35,451 nucleotides of DNA from an uncultured Bacteroidota bacterium (GCA_937129385.1 CAKZNC010000114.1:1-35451); one strand, 5' to 3'. Shown: positions 7,636 through 15,624, counted from the stretch's first letter. Notes: generated by a model from the sequence alone, not told the origin. Numbers and translations are program-made.

Positions 7636-8802
7636 CTAAACCTCTATCCTTTTCGCTCCGTCTCCAACCTCTGCGATGTAGAAATCGGGGGTGACGCCTG
7701 TCTGTTTTTCGTAGTTGTCACCTACGACGCGGATAAATTCTTCGATGGACTCCTCTTTGACCAGGCTGACTGTACAACCGCCGAATCCTGCGCCTGTCAT
7801 CCTGCTGCCAATAGTACCCCTGATCTTCTGTGCTTCATCGACCAGGACATCCAGCTCTTTCCCGGTAACCTCGTAGTCATCCCGGAGGGAATTGTGTGAC
7901 TGGTTCATCAGTTCGCCGAACTCCTCAATGTCACCCTTGTTCAGTGCATCAATGGCCCGAAGTGTCCGGTCATTCTCTGAAATCACATGGTGGGCCCTTC
8001 TCCTGACCACCTCTTCTGTAATGTTTTCCTTCAATTCCTTGAACTCGTCGAGTGAGAGTCTGCTCAGGTTCGGAATGGGCCTTACCTTGCTGATCTCCTC
8101 CACAGCTTTTTCACATTCCGACCTTCGTTCATTGTATTTCGAATCAGCAAGTCCGCGACGCTTGTTGGTATTGGTGATTACAATGCGAATGCCATTCAGT
8201 ACAAGCGGGACTTTTTCATAATCGAGCGTTTCACAGTTCAGGAACAGGGCGTGATCCTTTGCCCCCATTCCACTGGCAAACTGATCCATGATGCCGCAAT
8301 TGACACCTACGAAATTGTTTTCTGCATTCTGACCAATCTTTACGAGCTCCATCTTTTCGATCTGAAATCCGAAGAGGTCATTTAACGCAGTTCCAGTCAC
8401 CATTTCGATGGAGGCAGAAGAGGATAGTCCTGCACCATTGGGGATGTCACCCGAATAGAGCATGTCTATTCCCTCCACCTCAAGTGCCCTGTTGCGCAGT
8501 TCGCTGACCACACCCAGCGGGTAATTGATCCAGGATTTCCCCTCTTTTTCAAATGGCTCATCCAGTGAGACCTCACCACGGTGGTCAAAATTCATTGTGG
8601 CAAATTTTATTTTCCTGCCGCCATTTTTCCTTACCAGGAGATAGGTGCCAAATGAGAGCGCGCATGGAAAGACATAGCCGCCATTGTAATCAGTGTGTTC
8701 ACCAATCAGGTTAACGCGTCCAGGGGCAAAATAACCACTTATATCATTATCGCTTTCTCCGTAGAGTTCATTGAAGGTTTTCTTGAGGTCTTCGATTTTC
8801 AT
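7636..8802 (-). CDS. galK: Galactokinase
   Basis: A 388-aa GHMP kinase that phosphorylates galactose to galactose 1-phosphate with ATP. Motif 1 is GRVNLIGEHTDYNGG (residues 28-42), which is the galactokinase signature. Motif 2 is PNGAGLSSSAS (121-131), the ATP-binding loop. The catalytic base lies in IMDQFAS (Asp about 173), and motif 3 is GAGFGGCTVSL near residue 347. The length is normal for bacterial GalK and no signal peptide is present. The start at 8802 is supported by a strong promoter at 8828-8858, which lies inside the longer frame that begins at 8871. The uridylyltransferase and epimerase of the Leloir pathway are not in the window; galM is 4.8 kb away. Confidence 0.96.
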   Translation of the reverse strand: MKIEDLKKTFNELYGESDNDISGYFAPGRVNLIGEHTDYNGGYVFPCALSFGTYLLVRKNGGRKIKFATMNFDHRGEVSLDEPFEKEGKSWINYPLGVVSELRNRALEVEGIDMLYSGDIPNGAGLSSSASIEMVTGTALNDLFGFQIEKMELVKIGQNAENNFVGVNCGIMDQFASGMGAKDHALFLNCETLDYEKVPLVLNGIRIVITNTNKRRGLADSKYNERRSECEKAVEEISKVRPIPNLSRLSLDEFKELKENITEEVVRRRAHHVISENDRTLRAIDALNKGDIEEFGELMNQSHNSLRDDYEVTGKELDVLVDEAQKIRGTIGSRMTGAGFGGCTVSLVKEESIEEFIRVVGDNYEKQTGVTPDFYIAEVGDGAKRIEV

Positions 8803-8827
8803 TTTCGATGTATTGGTTTGGCAGTGC

Positions 8828-8858
8828 CAAAAGTAGAAAAAAGGCTGTAAAGGCCAAA
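8828..8858 (-). promoter_or_regulatory. galK promoter (TTTG-N19-TACTTTTG)
   Basis: On the minus strand TTTG (8855-8858) and TACTTTTG (8828-8835) are separated by exactly 19 bp, a full match to the Bacteroidota primary-sigma consensus TTTG-N19-TAnnTTTG. It lies 25 bp upstream of the galK ATG at 8802. It is one of the two best promoters in the window. Confidence 0.8.
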
Positions 8859-9165
8859 TTGTGTGAACCATATTCTTTAGGCTGATCAGTCATATTTCAT
8901 TCGGTACCAGGATTTGTATTCATTTCCGGAAAATAAGAAATATAGCTACGATTCTACTCGTTCAGCATTATATCACAGTGAATCAGGTATATTCAATAAA
9001 ACGTAATGCGCAGGATCAGTACGCCATCTTCCCTGATTCACGGGGAGAAGAAGGTTGGTTCTGTCAATTATGAAACAGGGGAGATCATGTCATAATGGCT
9101 CCGTGGTGTACCTCATTAAAAAGACCGCGGTTATAAAAAATAATTATCTTTAGACCGACGAACAA
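8859..9165. other. Intergenic region between galK and the PAP2 gene
   Basis: Beyond the galK promoter this divergent gap holds a perfect 10-bp inverted repeat (GTGAATCAGG at 8978-8987, CCTGATTCAC at 9032-9041, 44-nt spacer) and a weak -7-like box TATCTTTA at 9145-9152 before the PAP2 start. The 27-codon frame at 9070-9153 has no recognisable content. I see no other gene. Confidence 0.55.
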
Positions 9166-9840
9166 ATGACTCGCCCCGAGAAACCACATAGCGTACTGAA
9201 TGCACCTGGCGGGGTTTTCCTGGCAGTCTATGTGCTCATTTTTCCCGTTTTATTCGCAATGGTCCTGCTCTATTCCAGAGATGACCTCCACCTCTTTACA
9301 AATGCATATCACAGTGGGTTCCTGGATGTTCTGATGCGTTACTGGACCTGGTTAGGTGACGGACTACTGCAGGTGGTCCTCGTATTTCTGCTGCTGATGG
9401 TCTCATTCAGGTATTTTTTTACCGCCCTGGCGGCCTTTGGATTGGGTGGGATATCTGTACAGCTACTTAAACGTATCATATTCAGTGATATTCCTTGTCC
9501 GCTCACCTATTTTGAAACCCTGGGTCGCGAGGACGAATTGTACCTCGTTCCCGGCGTGGAGGTCTATCACTGGATGAGTTTTCCATCCGGGCACACCGCT
9601 ACTGCATTTGCCGTCTTTTTCTCCCTGGCCCTGCTCACAAAATCGAAAATAGCCCAGGCCGGTTTGTTTGTCCTGGCACTGGGTGTAGGGTACAGCAGGA
9701 TCTATCTTTCACAACATTTTCTCATGGACATTGTAGCAGGCTCCTTCCTCGGACTCCTGGCAGGATGGCTTTCCTGGCGTTGGATCGGTGGATACAGGAG
9801 TGATTGGATGGAATGTTCAGTAATCAATATCACCAGATGA
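9166..9840 (+). CDS. PAP2 superfamily membrane phosphatase
   Basis: A 224-aa protein with about five or six hydrophobic segments. Phosphatase motif 2 is FPSGHTATAF (catalytic His) and motif 3 is YSRIYLSQHFLMDIVAG (Arg, His and Asp all present). This family removes phosphate from lipid carriers, phosphatidic acid or lipid A at the periplasmic face. Motif 1 should read K-X(6-8)-RP, but here it is LKRIIFSDIPCP, with Cys or Ile where the phosphate-binding Arg is expected. The stop overlaps the start of the next gene (ATGA), so phosphatase and glycosyltransferase are coupled, which suggests envelope lipid modification or lipid-carrier recycling. Exact substrate unknown; activity uncertain because of motif 1. 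Confidence 0.88.
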   Translation: MTRPEKPHSVLNAPGGVFLAVYVLIFPVLFAMVLLYSRDDLHLFTNAYHSGFLDVLMRYWTWLGDGLLQVVLVFLLLMVSFRYFFTALAAFGLGGISVQLLKRIIFSDIPCPLTYFETLGREDELYLVPGVEVYHWMSFPSGHTATAFAVFFSLALLTKSKIAQAGLFVLALGVGYSRIYLSQHFLMDIVAGSFLGLLAGWLSWRWIGGYRSDWMECSVINITR

Positions 9841-11498
9841 TGAAATCCAGGATCACCCCCATCATGTTTGTCGGAATGATCGTCTTTTACGGACTGATCT
9901 TCCTGGTTCCCTTTTCAGGTGGAGTTCATCTTTTTGACTGGGACGAGATCATCTTTGCAGAATCTGCGAGGGAGATGCTGATCAGTGGTGATGCCATGAC
10001 CGTTACGATCAATTATGAGCCTTTCCGGGAGAAACCGCCATTGTTCATCTGGTTGCAGGCACTTTCAATGAAAGCCTTTGGCATCAACGAGTTCGCGGCA
10101 AGGTTCCCGAATGCAGTTTGCGGAATAGTGACCCTGCTGACTGTCTACCTGTTTGGACGCAAGGTACATCATCATCAGTTCGGAATGCTCTGGGCCGCCT
10201 CATTCGGCACAGCGATCCTGCCGTTTTTCTATTTTCAGACCGGTATCATCGATCCCTGGTTCAACCTGTTTATCTTCCTTTGCATCGGTTTTTTCATCCT
10301 TTACCTCGAGGAGTCACGCCCCGGCAAGCGCTACCTCTATATCTGCCTGTCCCCGTTGTTCCTGGGACTTGCGGTCCTCACCAAAGGTCCGGTTGCAGTC
10401 CTTCTCTTCGGTATCAGTTTCCTGGTCTACCTTGGATATAAGAGAGGCAGGCTGAATGTTACGTGGGGCCATGTGCTGGCTTTCATCACCATTTTGTTGC
10501 TTTCGGGAGGCTCGTGGTTCCTCGTTGCCATATTGCGTGGGAATTATGATGTGATCAGGGAGTTTATTATTTACCAGGCCGGCCTTTTTTCTGAGGATTT
10601 TGCAGGGCATTCCGGTTTCCCCGGTTTTCATTTCGTGATGTTGCTTTTCGGCGTCTTCCCGGCCTCCGTGATCATGCTTGGAGGTATCACCAAGAAGAAA
10701 GAGGAAGGACTTCCCCAGGCATTCAGAACCTGGATGTACGTTGTCCTTTTCCTGGTGCTGGTTCTTTTTTCTATTGTACAGACCAAACTGGTCCATTACA
10801 GTTCACTGACCTATTATCCTGTCACCTTTCTTGCTGCGTGGGTACTTTATAATTGGACCAAAAGGAAGGTTGAGATACGGAAATGGCAGATTGCGCTGCT
10901 CATCCTGATCATCGCTATATATGCAGTCATACTTTTTATCATCCCATTTGTCATGTTAGATCCGGAGCGGTTTATCGTAAGCTATCCAAACCTGATGGAT
11001 CCCTATGTTGAAGGAGTTTTCCGTACCGGAACAGGATGGAGCATCATCGATTTTCTCCCCGCAGTTATCCTGATGGCAGGTGCGGTACTTGCCATTCCGA
11101 GGATCATCAAACGAGATGCCAAGGGGCTTGTAATGCTTCACCTGGTAACCTTATTATTTACTTATGTCTCCATCCTCCTGTTTGTTCCCAAGGTCGAGCA
11201 AATGATCCAGGGTCCGGCGATCGCATTCATGAAGGAGCACGCCTCAGCAGGGGAACGTGTTGTGTCCCTGGGATACAAGAGCTTTGCACCCTATTTTTAC
11301 GCAGAGCGAATGCCCGGTGAGATCGCTTCAGATAAGGAAGTATGGATGAATGAATATGATCGCGACCGGCCGGTCTATGTCGTGATGAAGGCAAATAACA
11401 GCAGCCGGGTGATGCAGAAATACCCGGGATTGATCCTGATCGGTGAGGAGGGTGGATTCGTATTTGCTTTGTATATGGCTCAAAACCGTTTTAATTGA
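9837..11498 (+). CDS. ArnT/GT39-like integral membrane glycosyltransferase
   Basis: A 553-aa polytopic protein with roughly ten or more membrane segments. The first periplasmic loop carries HLFDWDEIIFAESAREM, the acidic pair (D36, E37) expected of GT-C enzymes, followed by EPFREKPPLFIWLQALSMKA and AARFPNAVCG, which are typical of the ArnT/PMT family. Such enzymes move a sugar from undecaprenyl phosphate to lipid A, protein or glycan at the outer face of the inner membrane. The start was placed at the ATG that overlaps the PAP2 stop by 4 bp; a further ATG follows immediately and the open frame extends back to 9804 inside PAP2. The acceptor cannot be told from the sequence. Confidence 0.9.
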   Translation: MMKSRITPIMFVGMIVFYGLIFLVPFSGGVHLFDWDEIIFAESAREMLISGDAMTVTINYEPFREKPPLFIWLQALSMKAFGINEFAARFPNAVCGIVTLLTVYLFGRKVHHHQFGMLWAASFGTAILPFFYFQTGIIDPWFNLFIFLCIGFFILYLEESRPGKRYLYICLSPLFLGLAVLTKGPVAVLLFGISFLVYLGYKRGRLNVTWGHVLAFITILLLSGGSWFLVAILRGNYDVIREFIIYQAGLFSEDFAGHSGFPGFHFVMLLFGVFPASVIMLGGITKKKEEGLPQAFRTWMYVVLFLVLVLFSIVQTKLVHYSSLTYYPVTFLAAWVLYNWTKRKVEIRKWQIALLILIIAIYAVILFIIPFVMLDPERFIVSYPNLMDPYVEGVFRTGTGWSIIDFLPAVILMAGAVLAIPRIIKRDAKGLVMLHLVTLLFTYVSILLFVPKVEQMIQGPAIAFMKEHASAGERVVSLGYKSFAPYFYAERMPGEIASDKEVWMNEYDRDRPVYVVMKANNSSRVMQKYPGLILIGEEGGFVFALYMAQNRFN

Positions 11499-11534
11499 TC
11501 TTTTCGGTTCGTTGCAGAATTTAAGATCAATTAA
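11491..11534. repeat. Perfect 12-bp inverted repeat spanning the glycosyltransferase stop codon
   Basis: TTAATTGATCTT (11491-11502) and AAGATCAATTAA (11523-11534) are exact reverse complements separated by 20 nt. The left arm contains the stop codon TGA of the glycosyltransferase gene. As RNA it could fold into an AT-rich hairpin, but no U-tract follows, so it is a poor intrinsic terminator. A regulator-binding site for the downstream DUF1080 gene is the alternative. Confidence 0.7.
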
Positions 11535-11569
11535 TCCACCTGCAGCTACAATAAAAAGTGAAGAATCTA

Positions 11570-11577
11570 TATCTTTA
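11570..11577 (+). promoter_or_regulatory. Candidate -7 element (TATCTTTA) of the DUF1080 gene
   Basis: TATCTTTA matches the Bacteroidota -7 consensus at all but the last base and lies 41 bp before the ATG at 11619. No -33 TTTG is visible at the right distance. Confidence 0.35.
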
Positions 11578-11618
11578 TGCGTTCTAACCATAAACATCTA
11601 ACCAAAATCAAATTAGAA

Positions 11619-12989
11619 ATGAAAAAATTGAGATTTGTTGCCGGAATACTTTTACTTGCATTACTGGTATCCTGTAATAACCAGACAAAGGGGCCCTGGG
11701 TTGAGTTGTTCAACGGGAAAAACCTGGATGGCTGGGTGCAGAGAAACGGGGAGGCCCTTTATGAAGTGGAAGATGGTGTTATCATAGGGCGTACCGTTTT
11801 AAATACGCCGAACAGTTTCCTTTGCACAGAAGAGAATTACGGGGATTTCATTCTTGAATATGAAGTAAAAGTGGATCCAAGCCTGAATTCAGGTGTACAG
11901 ATCAGGAGCGAAAGCAAATCTGATTACAGGGATGGAAGGGTGCACGGATACCAGGTCGAGATCGATCCATCCGATCGTGCATGGTCTGGAGGTATCTATG
12001 ATGAAGCGCGCCGCGGATGGTTGTACCCGCTGGACCTGAATCCTGATGCTGTTGGGGCTTTGAAGCAGAATGAATGGAATAAGTTCAGGGTTGAGTGCGT
12101 CGGTTCACATATCAAAACCTATCTGAATGGCGTGGATGTCTCCAATCTATACGATGAGATGACAGCGGAAGGATTCATAGCTCTCCAGGTGCATTCAGTT
12201 GGCTCCGATCCAGAGAAAGAGGGAATCGAAGTGATGTGGAGAAACATCCGGATCATCACCGAGAACGTGGAACAATACGAAACTGAATCGATGGCTCCTG
12301 TTTTCAGCAGACTGGTAAACAAGCTTTCCCCGGAAGAGGAGGCAGCCGGATTTAAACTCCTCTTTGACGGAAATTCATCGGATGGTTGGAGAAATGCATA
12401 CAGGGAGACCTTCCCGGAGCAGGGATGGGTCATCGAAGATGGTGCAATTACAGTGCTGGCTTCAGATGGGGCTGAATCCCAGAATGGGGGTGACATTGTC
12501 ACTGAAGAGGAATATTCAGATTTTGATTTTCAGCTAGAGTTCAAGATCACAGAAGGCGCCAACAGCGGGATCAAGTATTTCGTAACCGAGAAGGAGGAGA
12601 ACAATAACATGTCAGCCATCGGCCTGGAATACCAGATCCTGGATGACAAGAATCATCCCGATGCGAAACTGGGCAACCATGAAGGAAGCCGTACACTTGC
12701 ATCGCTCTATGACCTGATCAAAGCCGAGAACAAGCGTTTTTACGGTATCGGCGTTTGGAATTCTGCAAGGATCGTATCCGACGGAAGTCATGTTGAACAC
12801 TACCTGAACGGGATCAAGGTGCTCGAATATGAACGCGGAAGCGATCAATTCCGGAAACTTGTCGAGGAGAGCAAATACAAGAAATGGGAAGACTTCGGTG
12901 AAGCCGAATCCGGACATCTCCTTCTGCAGGATCATGGCGATCGCGTCTCCTACAGGAGCATAAAAATCAAGGAGCTGGATAACGAATAG
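11619..12989 (+). CDS. Lipoprotein with two DUF1080 (3-keto-disaccharide hydrolase) domains
   Basis: A 456-aa protein starting MKKLRFVAGILLLALLVSCN, with a lipobox ending at Cys19. Two copies of the concanavalin-like DUF1080 fold follow. The first spans about 27-210 (ELFNGKNLDGW, NSGVQIRSE, GYQVEIDP, NEWNKFRVECVG, GFIALQVHS). The second spans about 245-453 (LLFDGNSSDGW, NSGIKYFV, GLEYQILDD, WNSARIVSDG, GHLLLQDHG). The family includes enzymes that cleave 3-keto-glycosides and is usually found with Gfo/Idh/MocA oxidoreductases that create the 3-keto group. Such an oxidoreductase is encoded 1.5 kb downstream on the other strand. Function at the substrate level is inferred. A clear terminator follows the gene. 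Confidence 0.9.
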   Translation: MKKLRFVAGILLLALLVSCNNQTKGPWVELFNGKNLDGWVQRNGEALYEVEDGVIIGRTVLNTPNSFLCTEENYGDFILEYEVKVDPSLNSGVQIRSESKSDYRDGRVHGYQVEIDPSDRAWSGGIYDEARRGWLYPLDLNPDAVGALKQNEWNKFRVECVGSHIKTYLNGVDVSNLYDEMTAEGFIALQVHSVGSDPEKEGIEVMWRNIRIITENVEQYETESMAPVFSRLVNKLSPEEEAAGFKLLFDGNSSDGWRNAYRETFPEQGWVIEDGAITVLASDGAESQNGGDIVTEEEYSDFDFQLEFKITEGANSGIKYFVTEKEENNNMSAIGLEYQILDDKNHPDAKLGNHEGSRTLASLYDLIKAENKRFYGIGVWNSARIVSDGSHVEHYLNGIKVLEYERGSDQFRKLVEESKYKKWEDFGEAESGHLLLQDHGDRVSYRSIKIKELDNE

Positions 12990-13005
12990 CTATCATGAAT
13001 TAACC

Positions 13006-13034
13006 GGGGGCGGGAATTATTCCGCCCCTTTATT
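13006..13034 (+). terminator. Rho-independent terminator after the DUF1080 gene
   Basis: GGGGCGG (13007-13013) pairs with CCGCCCC (13022-13028) around an 8-nt loop and is followed by a T-rich run (TTTATT). It starts 17 bp after the stop codon, separating the DUF1080 gene from the next lipoprotein gene. Confidence 0.8.
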
Positions 13035-13083
13035 AAATCCTTCGCTTCGTCTTACGTTCGTATTTTTCATCAAAGCAATAAAA

Positions 13084-14490
13084 ATGAAACGTAAAACTTT
13101 GCTTATTGGTTTGGCAGTAATGCCATTTCTCTTTTCAAGTTGTGGCAGCACGGCGGAGAATGCTGACAGCTCAACGGAGATCATGGAGATCCATCCTGAT
13201 CCCGGATCAGGGTACTGGAATTACAGGGGAGAAAGGACCATGCTCCTTGGTGGTTCCGTGGAAGACAACCTGTTCCAGGTTCCCGATGTAGCAGCTCATC
13301 TTGACCTGTTGAAGTCGGCCGGAGGAAATTATGTCCGCTGTACAATGTCAAGTCGGGATGAAGGGAACGAATGGCCATTCAGCATAAATGACGATGGCCT
13401 GTATGACTTGCATGACCCAAACCCTGTGTACTGGAAGCGGTTTGCCGATTTCCTGGCAGCTGCGGAGGAGCGTGGCATTATTGTACAGGTGGAGATCTGG
13501 GCCACGTTTGATTTTTACCGTGACAACTGGGAGGTGAATCCGTTCAACCCGGTAAACAATGTAAATTACGATCAGAAACGGTCGAAGCTTTCGTCGAAGG
13601 TTCCCACCCATCCGATCTTCACCGAAAATAACTTTTTCAGGAGTGTTCCCTCGCAGATGGCCCTGGCACCTGTATTGCGGGCACAGCAACTGTTTGTAGA
13701 TCAATTGTTGTCCATCAGCCTGCAACACGAAAATGTTTTGTACTGCATGGACAATGAAACTTCTGTCACCTCTGACTGGGGAAAATTCTGGGCTGACTAT
13801 ATACGTGAAAAAGGGAGAAGTGCCAATGTATTCGTGAATACCACTGAAATGTGGGATCCCTGGGAGCTGGACCATCCGTTTCACGCAGAGACCTTTATGA
13901 ACCCGCAGATCTATAATTTCGTGGATATATCACAAAACAATCATCAGACCGGTGATGTACACTGGGACAACGGACTGCGGGTCATGGAGAAGATCAGGCA
14001 ACGTGCAATAAGACCTGTGAACAATGTAAAGATCTACGGCAATGATGGTGGTCGGCACAAGACCACACGGAACGGGATCGAGAATTTTGTTCAGAATGTC
14101 CTGATGGGATGCGCAAGTGCCAGGTTTCATCGGCCGACCTCCGGACAGGGACTCAACGAGACCGCACAGTCGGTAATCCGGTCCATGCGGATGCTCACCG
14201 ATGAGGAGGGCTTTTTCGAAGGGAAGGCCGACAATGGTGTATTTGTCAAAAGGACAGAAGATCAGCAATACTGCCGTGTACTGCCCGGGGACAAGTACAT
14301 TGTTTATTTCACACGGGCAGGGAGGGCATCCCTTGACACAGGGGACAAAGTGAAGGAGTTCCGGATCCGTTGGCTCAATGTGATGGAATCTGCCTGGCAG
14401 GAGGAGATCTCCCTTCCGGGAAACGGGATCCTGGAAATCGAGACACCCGGTGAGGGAGACTGGATTGCCCTTATTTCAGCCGGATCGTAA
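13084..14490 (+). CDS. Putative glycosidase lipoprotein (TIM-barrel, cellulase-like)
   Basis: A 468-aa protein with signal peptide and lipobox (LFSSCGS). The first block, GYWNYRGERTMLLGGSVEDN, followed by HLDLLKSAGGNYVRCTMSSRD and FADFLAAAEERGIIVQVEIW, has the look of the GH5/cellulase-like clan, where a barrel strand precedes each motif. YCMDNETS (Glu about 225) is positioned like the acid/base of that clan; a possible nucleophile is less clear. A C-terminal beta region follows the barrel. It resembles Bacteroidota proteins annotated only as DUF or putative collagen-binding/glycosidase proteins, so no substrate is assigned. Its last 20 bp overlap the convergent Gfo/Idh gene. Context with DUF1080 and the oxidoreductase suggests glycoside catabolism. 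Confidence 0.75.
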   Translation: MKRKTLLIGLAVMPFLFSSCGSTAENADSSTEIMEIHPDPGSGYWNYRGERTMLLGGSVEDNLFQVPDVAAHLDLLKSAGGNYVRCTMSSRDEGNEWPFSINDDGLYDLHDPNPVYWKRFADFLAAAEERGIIVQVEIWATFDFYRDNWEVNPFNPVNNVNYDQKRSKLSSKVPTHPIFTENNFFRSVPSQMALAPVLRAQQLFVDQLLSISLQHENVLYCMDNETSVTSDWGKFWADYIREKGRSANVFVNTTEMWDPWELDHPFHAETFMNPQIYNFVDISQNNHQTGDVHWDNGLRVMEKIRQRAIRPVNNVKIYGNDGGRHKTTRNGIENFVQNVLMGCASARFHRPTSGQGLNETAQSVIRSMRMLTDEEGFFEGKADNGVFVKRTEDQQYCRVLPGDKYIVYFTRAGRASLDTGDKVKEFRIRWLNVMESAWQEEISLPGNGILEIETPGEGDWIALISAGS

Positions 14491-15514
14491 TCCCCTTATC
14501 AGCGCTTTCGTATGCTGCTTCAATGATCCGGATCACATCGGCTGCTTCTCCGGGCTTCACGCTGAGCTCCGCACCATTCCGCAGATGCTCATAGATATTG
14601 TCATAGTAGGCCTGGTAATTTCCATGCAGGGTAGGGATGGTTTTTCTTGAATCAGCATTGTCCTGTTCCGTATTCAGAATACCATAGATTGCCGGATCGT
14701 CCGCTCCCCAGTCATCACCAACTGGTTTGTGTCCCTCTTTCAATGCCTGTTCCTGGGGATCCAGGCCTGATTTCAGGAAGCTCCCGTGTGTTCCGTGCAG
14801 GATGTACCTCGGCCCCTGTTCCTTCACCAGGTAGCTGCCCCTTACGAGGCACTTCACATCTTTGTAATGCAAATGGATGTCAAATGTATCATCCACCTTG
14901 CTGCCTTTTCGCTGTGCCCGTACATCGGCATACAGGTAGTCGGGCATGCCGAACAGATGCAGCGCCTGGTCGATCATGTGTGATCCGAGGTTATAGAGGG
15001 TGCCGGCACCCAGGCTGACCTCCTCTTTCCATGAATCCTGGATATAATTCCTGAACCTGTCGAAATGGGATTCAAATGATACCAGTCTGCCCAGACTCCC
15101 TTCGCTGATCACTTTTTTAACGGTCATGAAGTCGCCGTCCCATCTCCTGTTCTGGAAGACCGAAACCATCAGATCCTTCTCCTTTGCCAGGCTGATGATC
15201 TCTTCAGCTTCCTTTGTCCGCAGTGTAAATGGCTTTTCAACTACGATGTGTTTCCCGGCCTTAAGTGCCTGAACCGACATCTCATGGTGAAGGTAATCCG
15301 GCGTGTTAATGATGATCAGTTCAATCTCGCTGTCCTTAAGAAGATTGTCGAACTCCCTTACCAGGCTTGCTCCCGGGTGTTTCCCGGCAGAATTTTCCCG
15401 GTGTCGTTCCAGTATTTTCCGAATTTCAAAACCGGTGTGATTCTCAAGTAACGGGCCATGGAATACGATCCCTGACATTCCGTATGAAGCGATCGCTGTT
15501 TGAATAGGTTTCAT
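14471..15514 (-). CDS. Gfo/Idh/MocA family oxidoreductase
   Basis: A 347-aa NAD(P)-dependent oxidoreductase of usual length. The N-terminal Rossmann motif is degenerate (ASYGMSGIVFHGPLL), followed by INTPDYLHHEMSVQALKAGK and the family hallmark VVEKPFT. The C-terminal alpha/beta domain shows GAGTLYNLGSHMIDQALHLFG, where the His-x(3)-Asp pair is the expected catalytic region. No signal peptide is visible, so it is cytoplasmic rather than one of the Tat-exported members. The ATG at 15514 was chosen because the fold begins there; the frame extends upstream to 15607 without conserved sequence. It converges on and overlaps the putative glycosidase gene by 20 bp. The substrate is unknown; sugar or cyclitol oxidation is the family norm. 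Confidence 0.92.
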   Translation of the reverse strand: MKPIQTAIASYGMSGIVFHGPLLENHTGFEIRKILERHRENSAGKHPGASLVREFDNLLKDSEIELIIINTPDYLHHEMSVQALKAGKHIVVEKPFTLRTKEAEEIISLAKEKDLMVSVFQNRRWDGDFMTVKKVISEGSLGRLVSFESHFDRFRNYIQDSWKEEVSLGAGTLYNLGSHMIDQALHLFGMPDYLYADVRAQRKGSKVDDTFDIHLHYKDVKCLVRGSYLVKEQGPRYILHGTHGSFLKSGLDPQEQALKEGHKPVGDDWGADDPAIYGILNTEQDNADSRKTIPTLHGNYQAYYDNIYEHLRNGAELSVKPGEAADVIRIIEAAYESADKGITIRLK

Positions 15515-15553
15515 ATGGTTGTGATTAATTTCTTTCGAAAGTACAAAAATCAT

Positions 15554-15561
15554 TACTTTTG
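15554..15561 (+). promoter_or_regulatory. Candidate -7 element (TACTTTTG) for the phosphatase operon
   Basis: TACTTTTG is an exact TAnnTTTG match. A degenerate TTTC box lies about 18 bp upstream. It would start a transcript some 57 nt before the small membrane protein gene at 15625 and serve the alkaline phosphatase operon. Confidence 0.5.
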
Positions 15562-15624
15562 GGCACATAAAGCAGATGTGATCATCAGAAACGATGCATT
15601 TGCACATAACAGGGTACTGAAGTG

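Noticed and set aside
9070-9153. 27-codon frame in the galK-PAP2 gap
   Set aside because: No ribosome-binding or compositional support, and it overlaps the candidate PAP2 -7 box.
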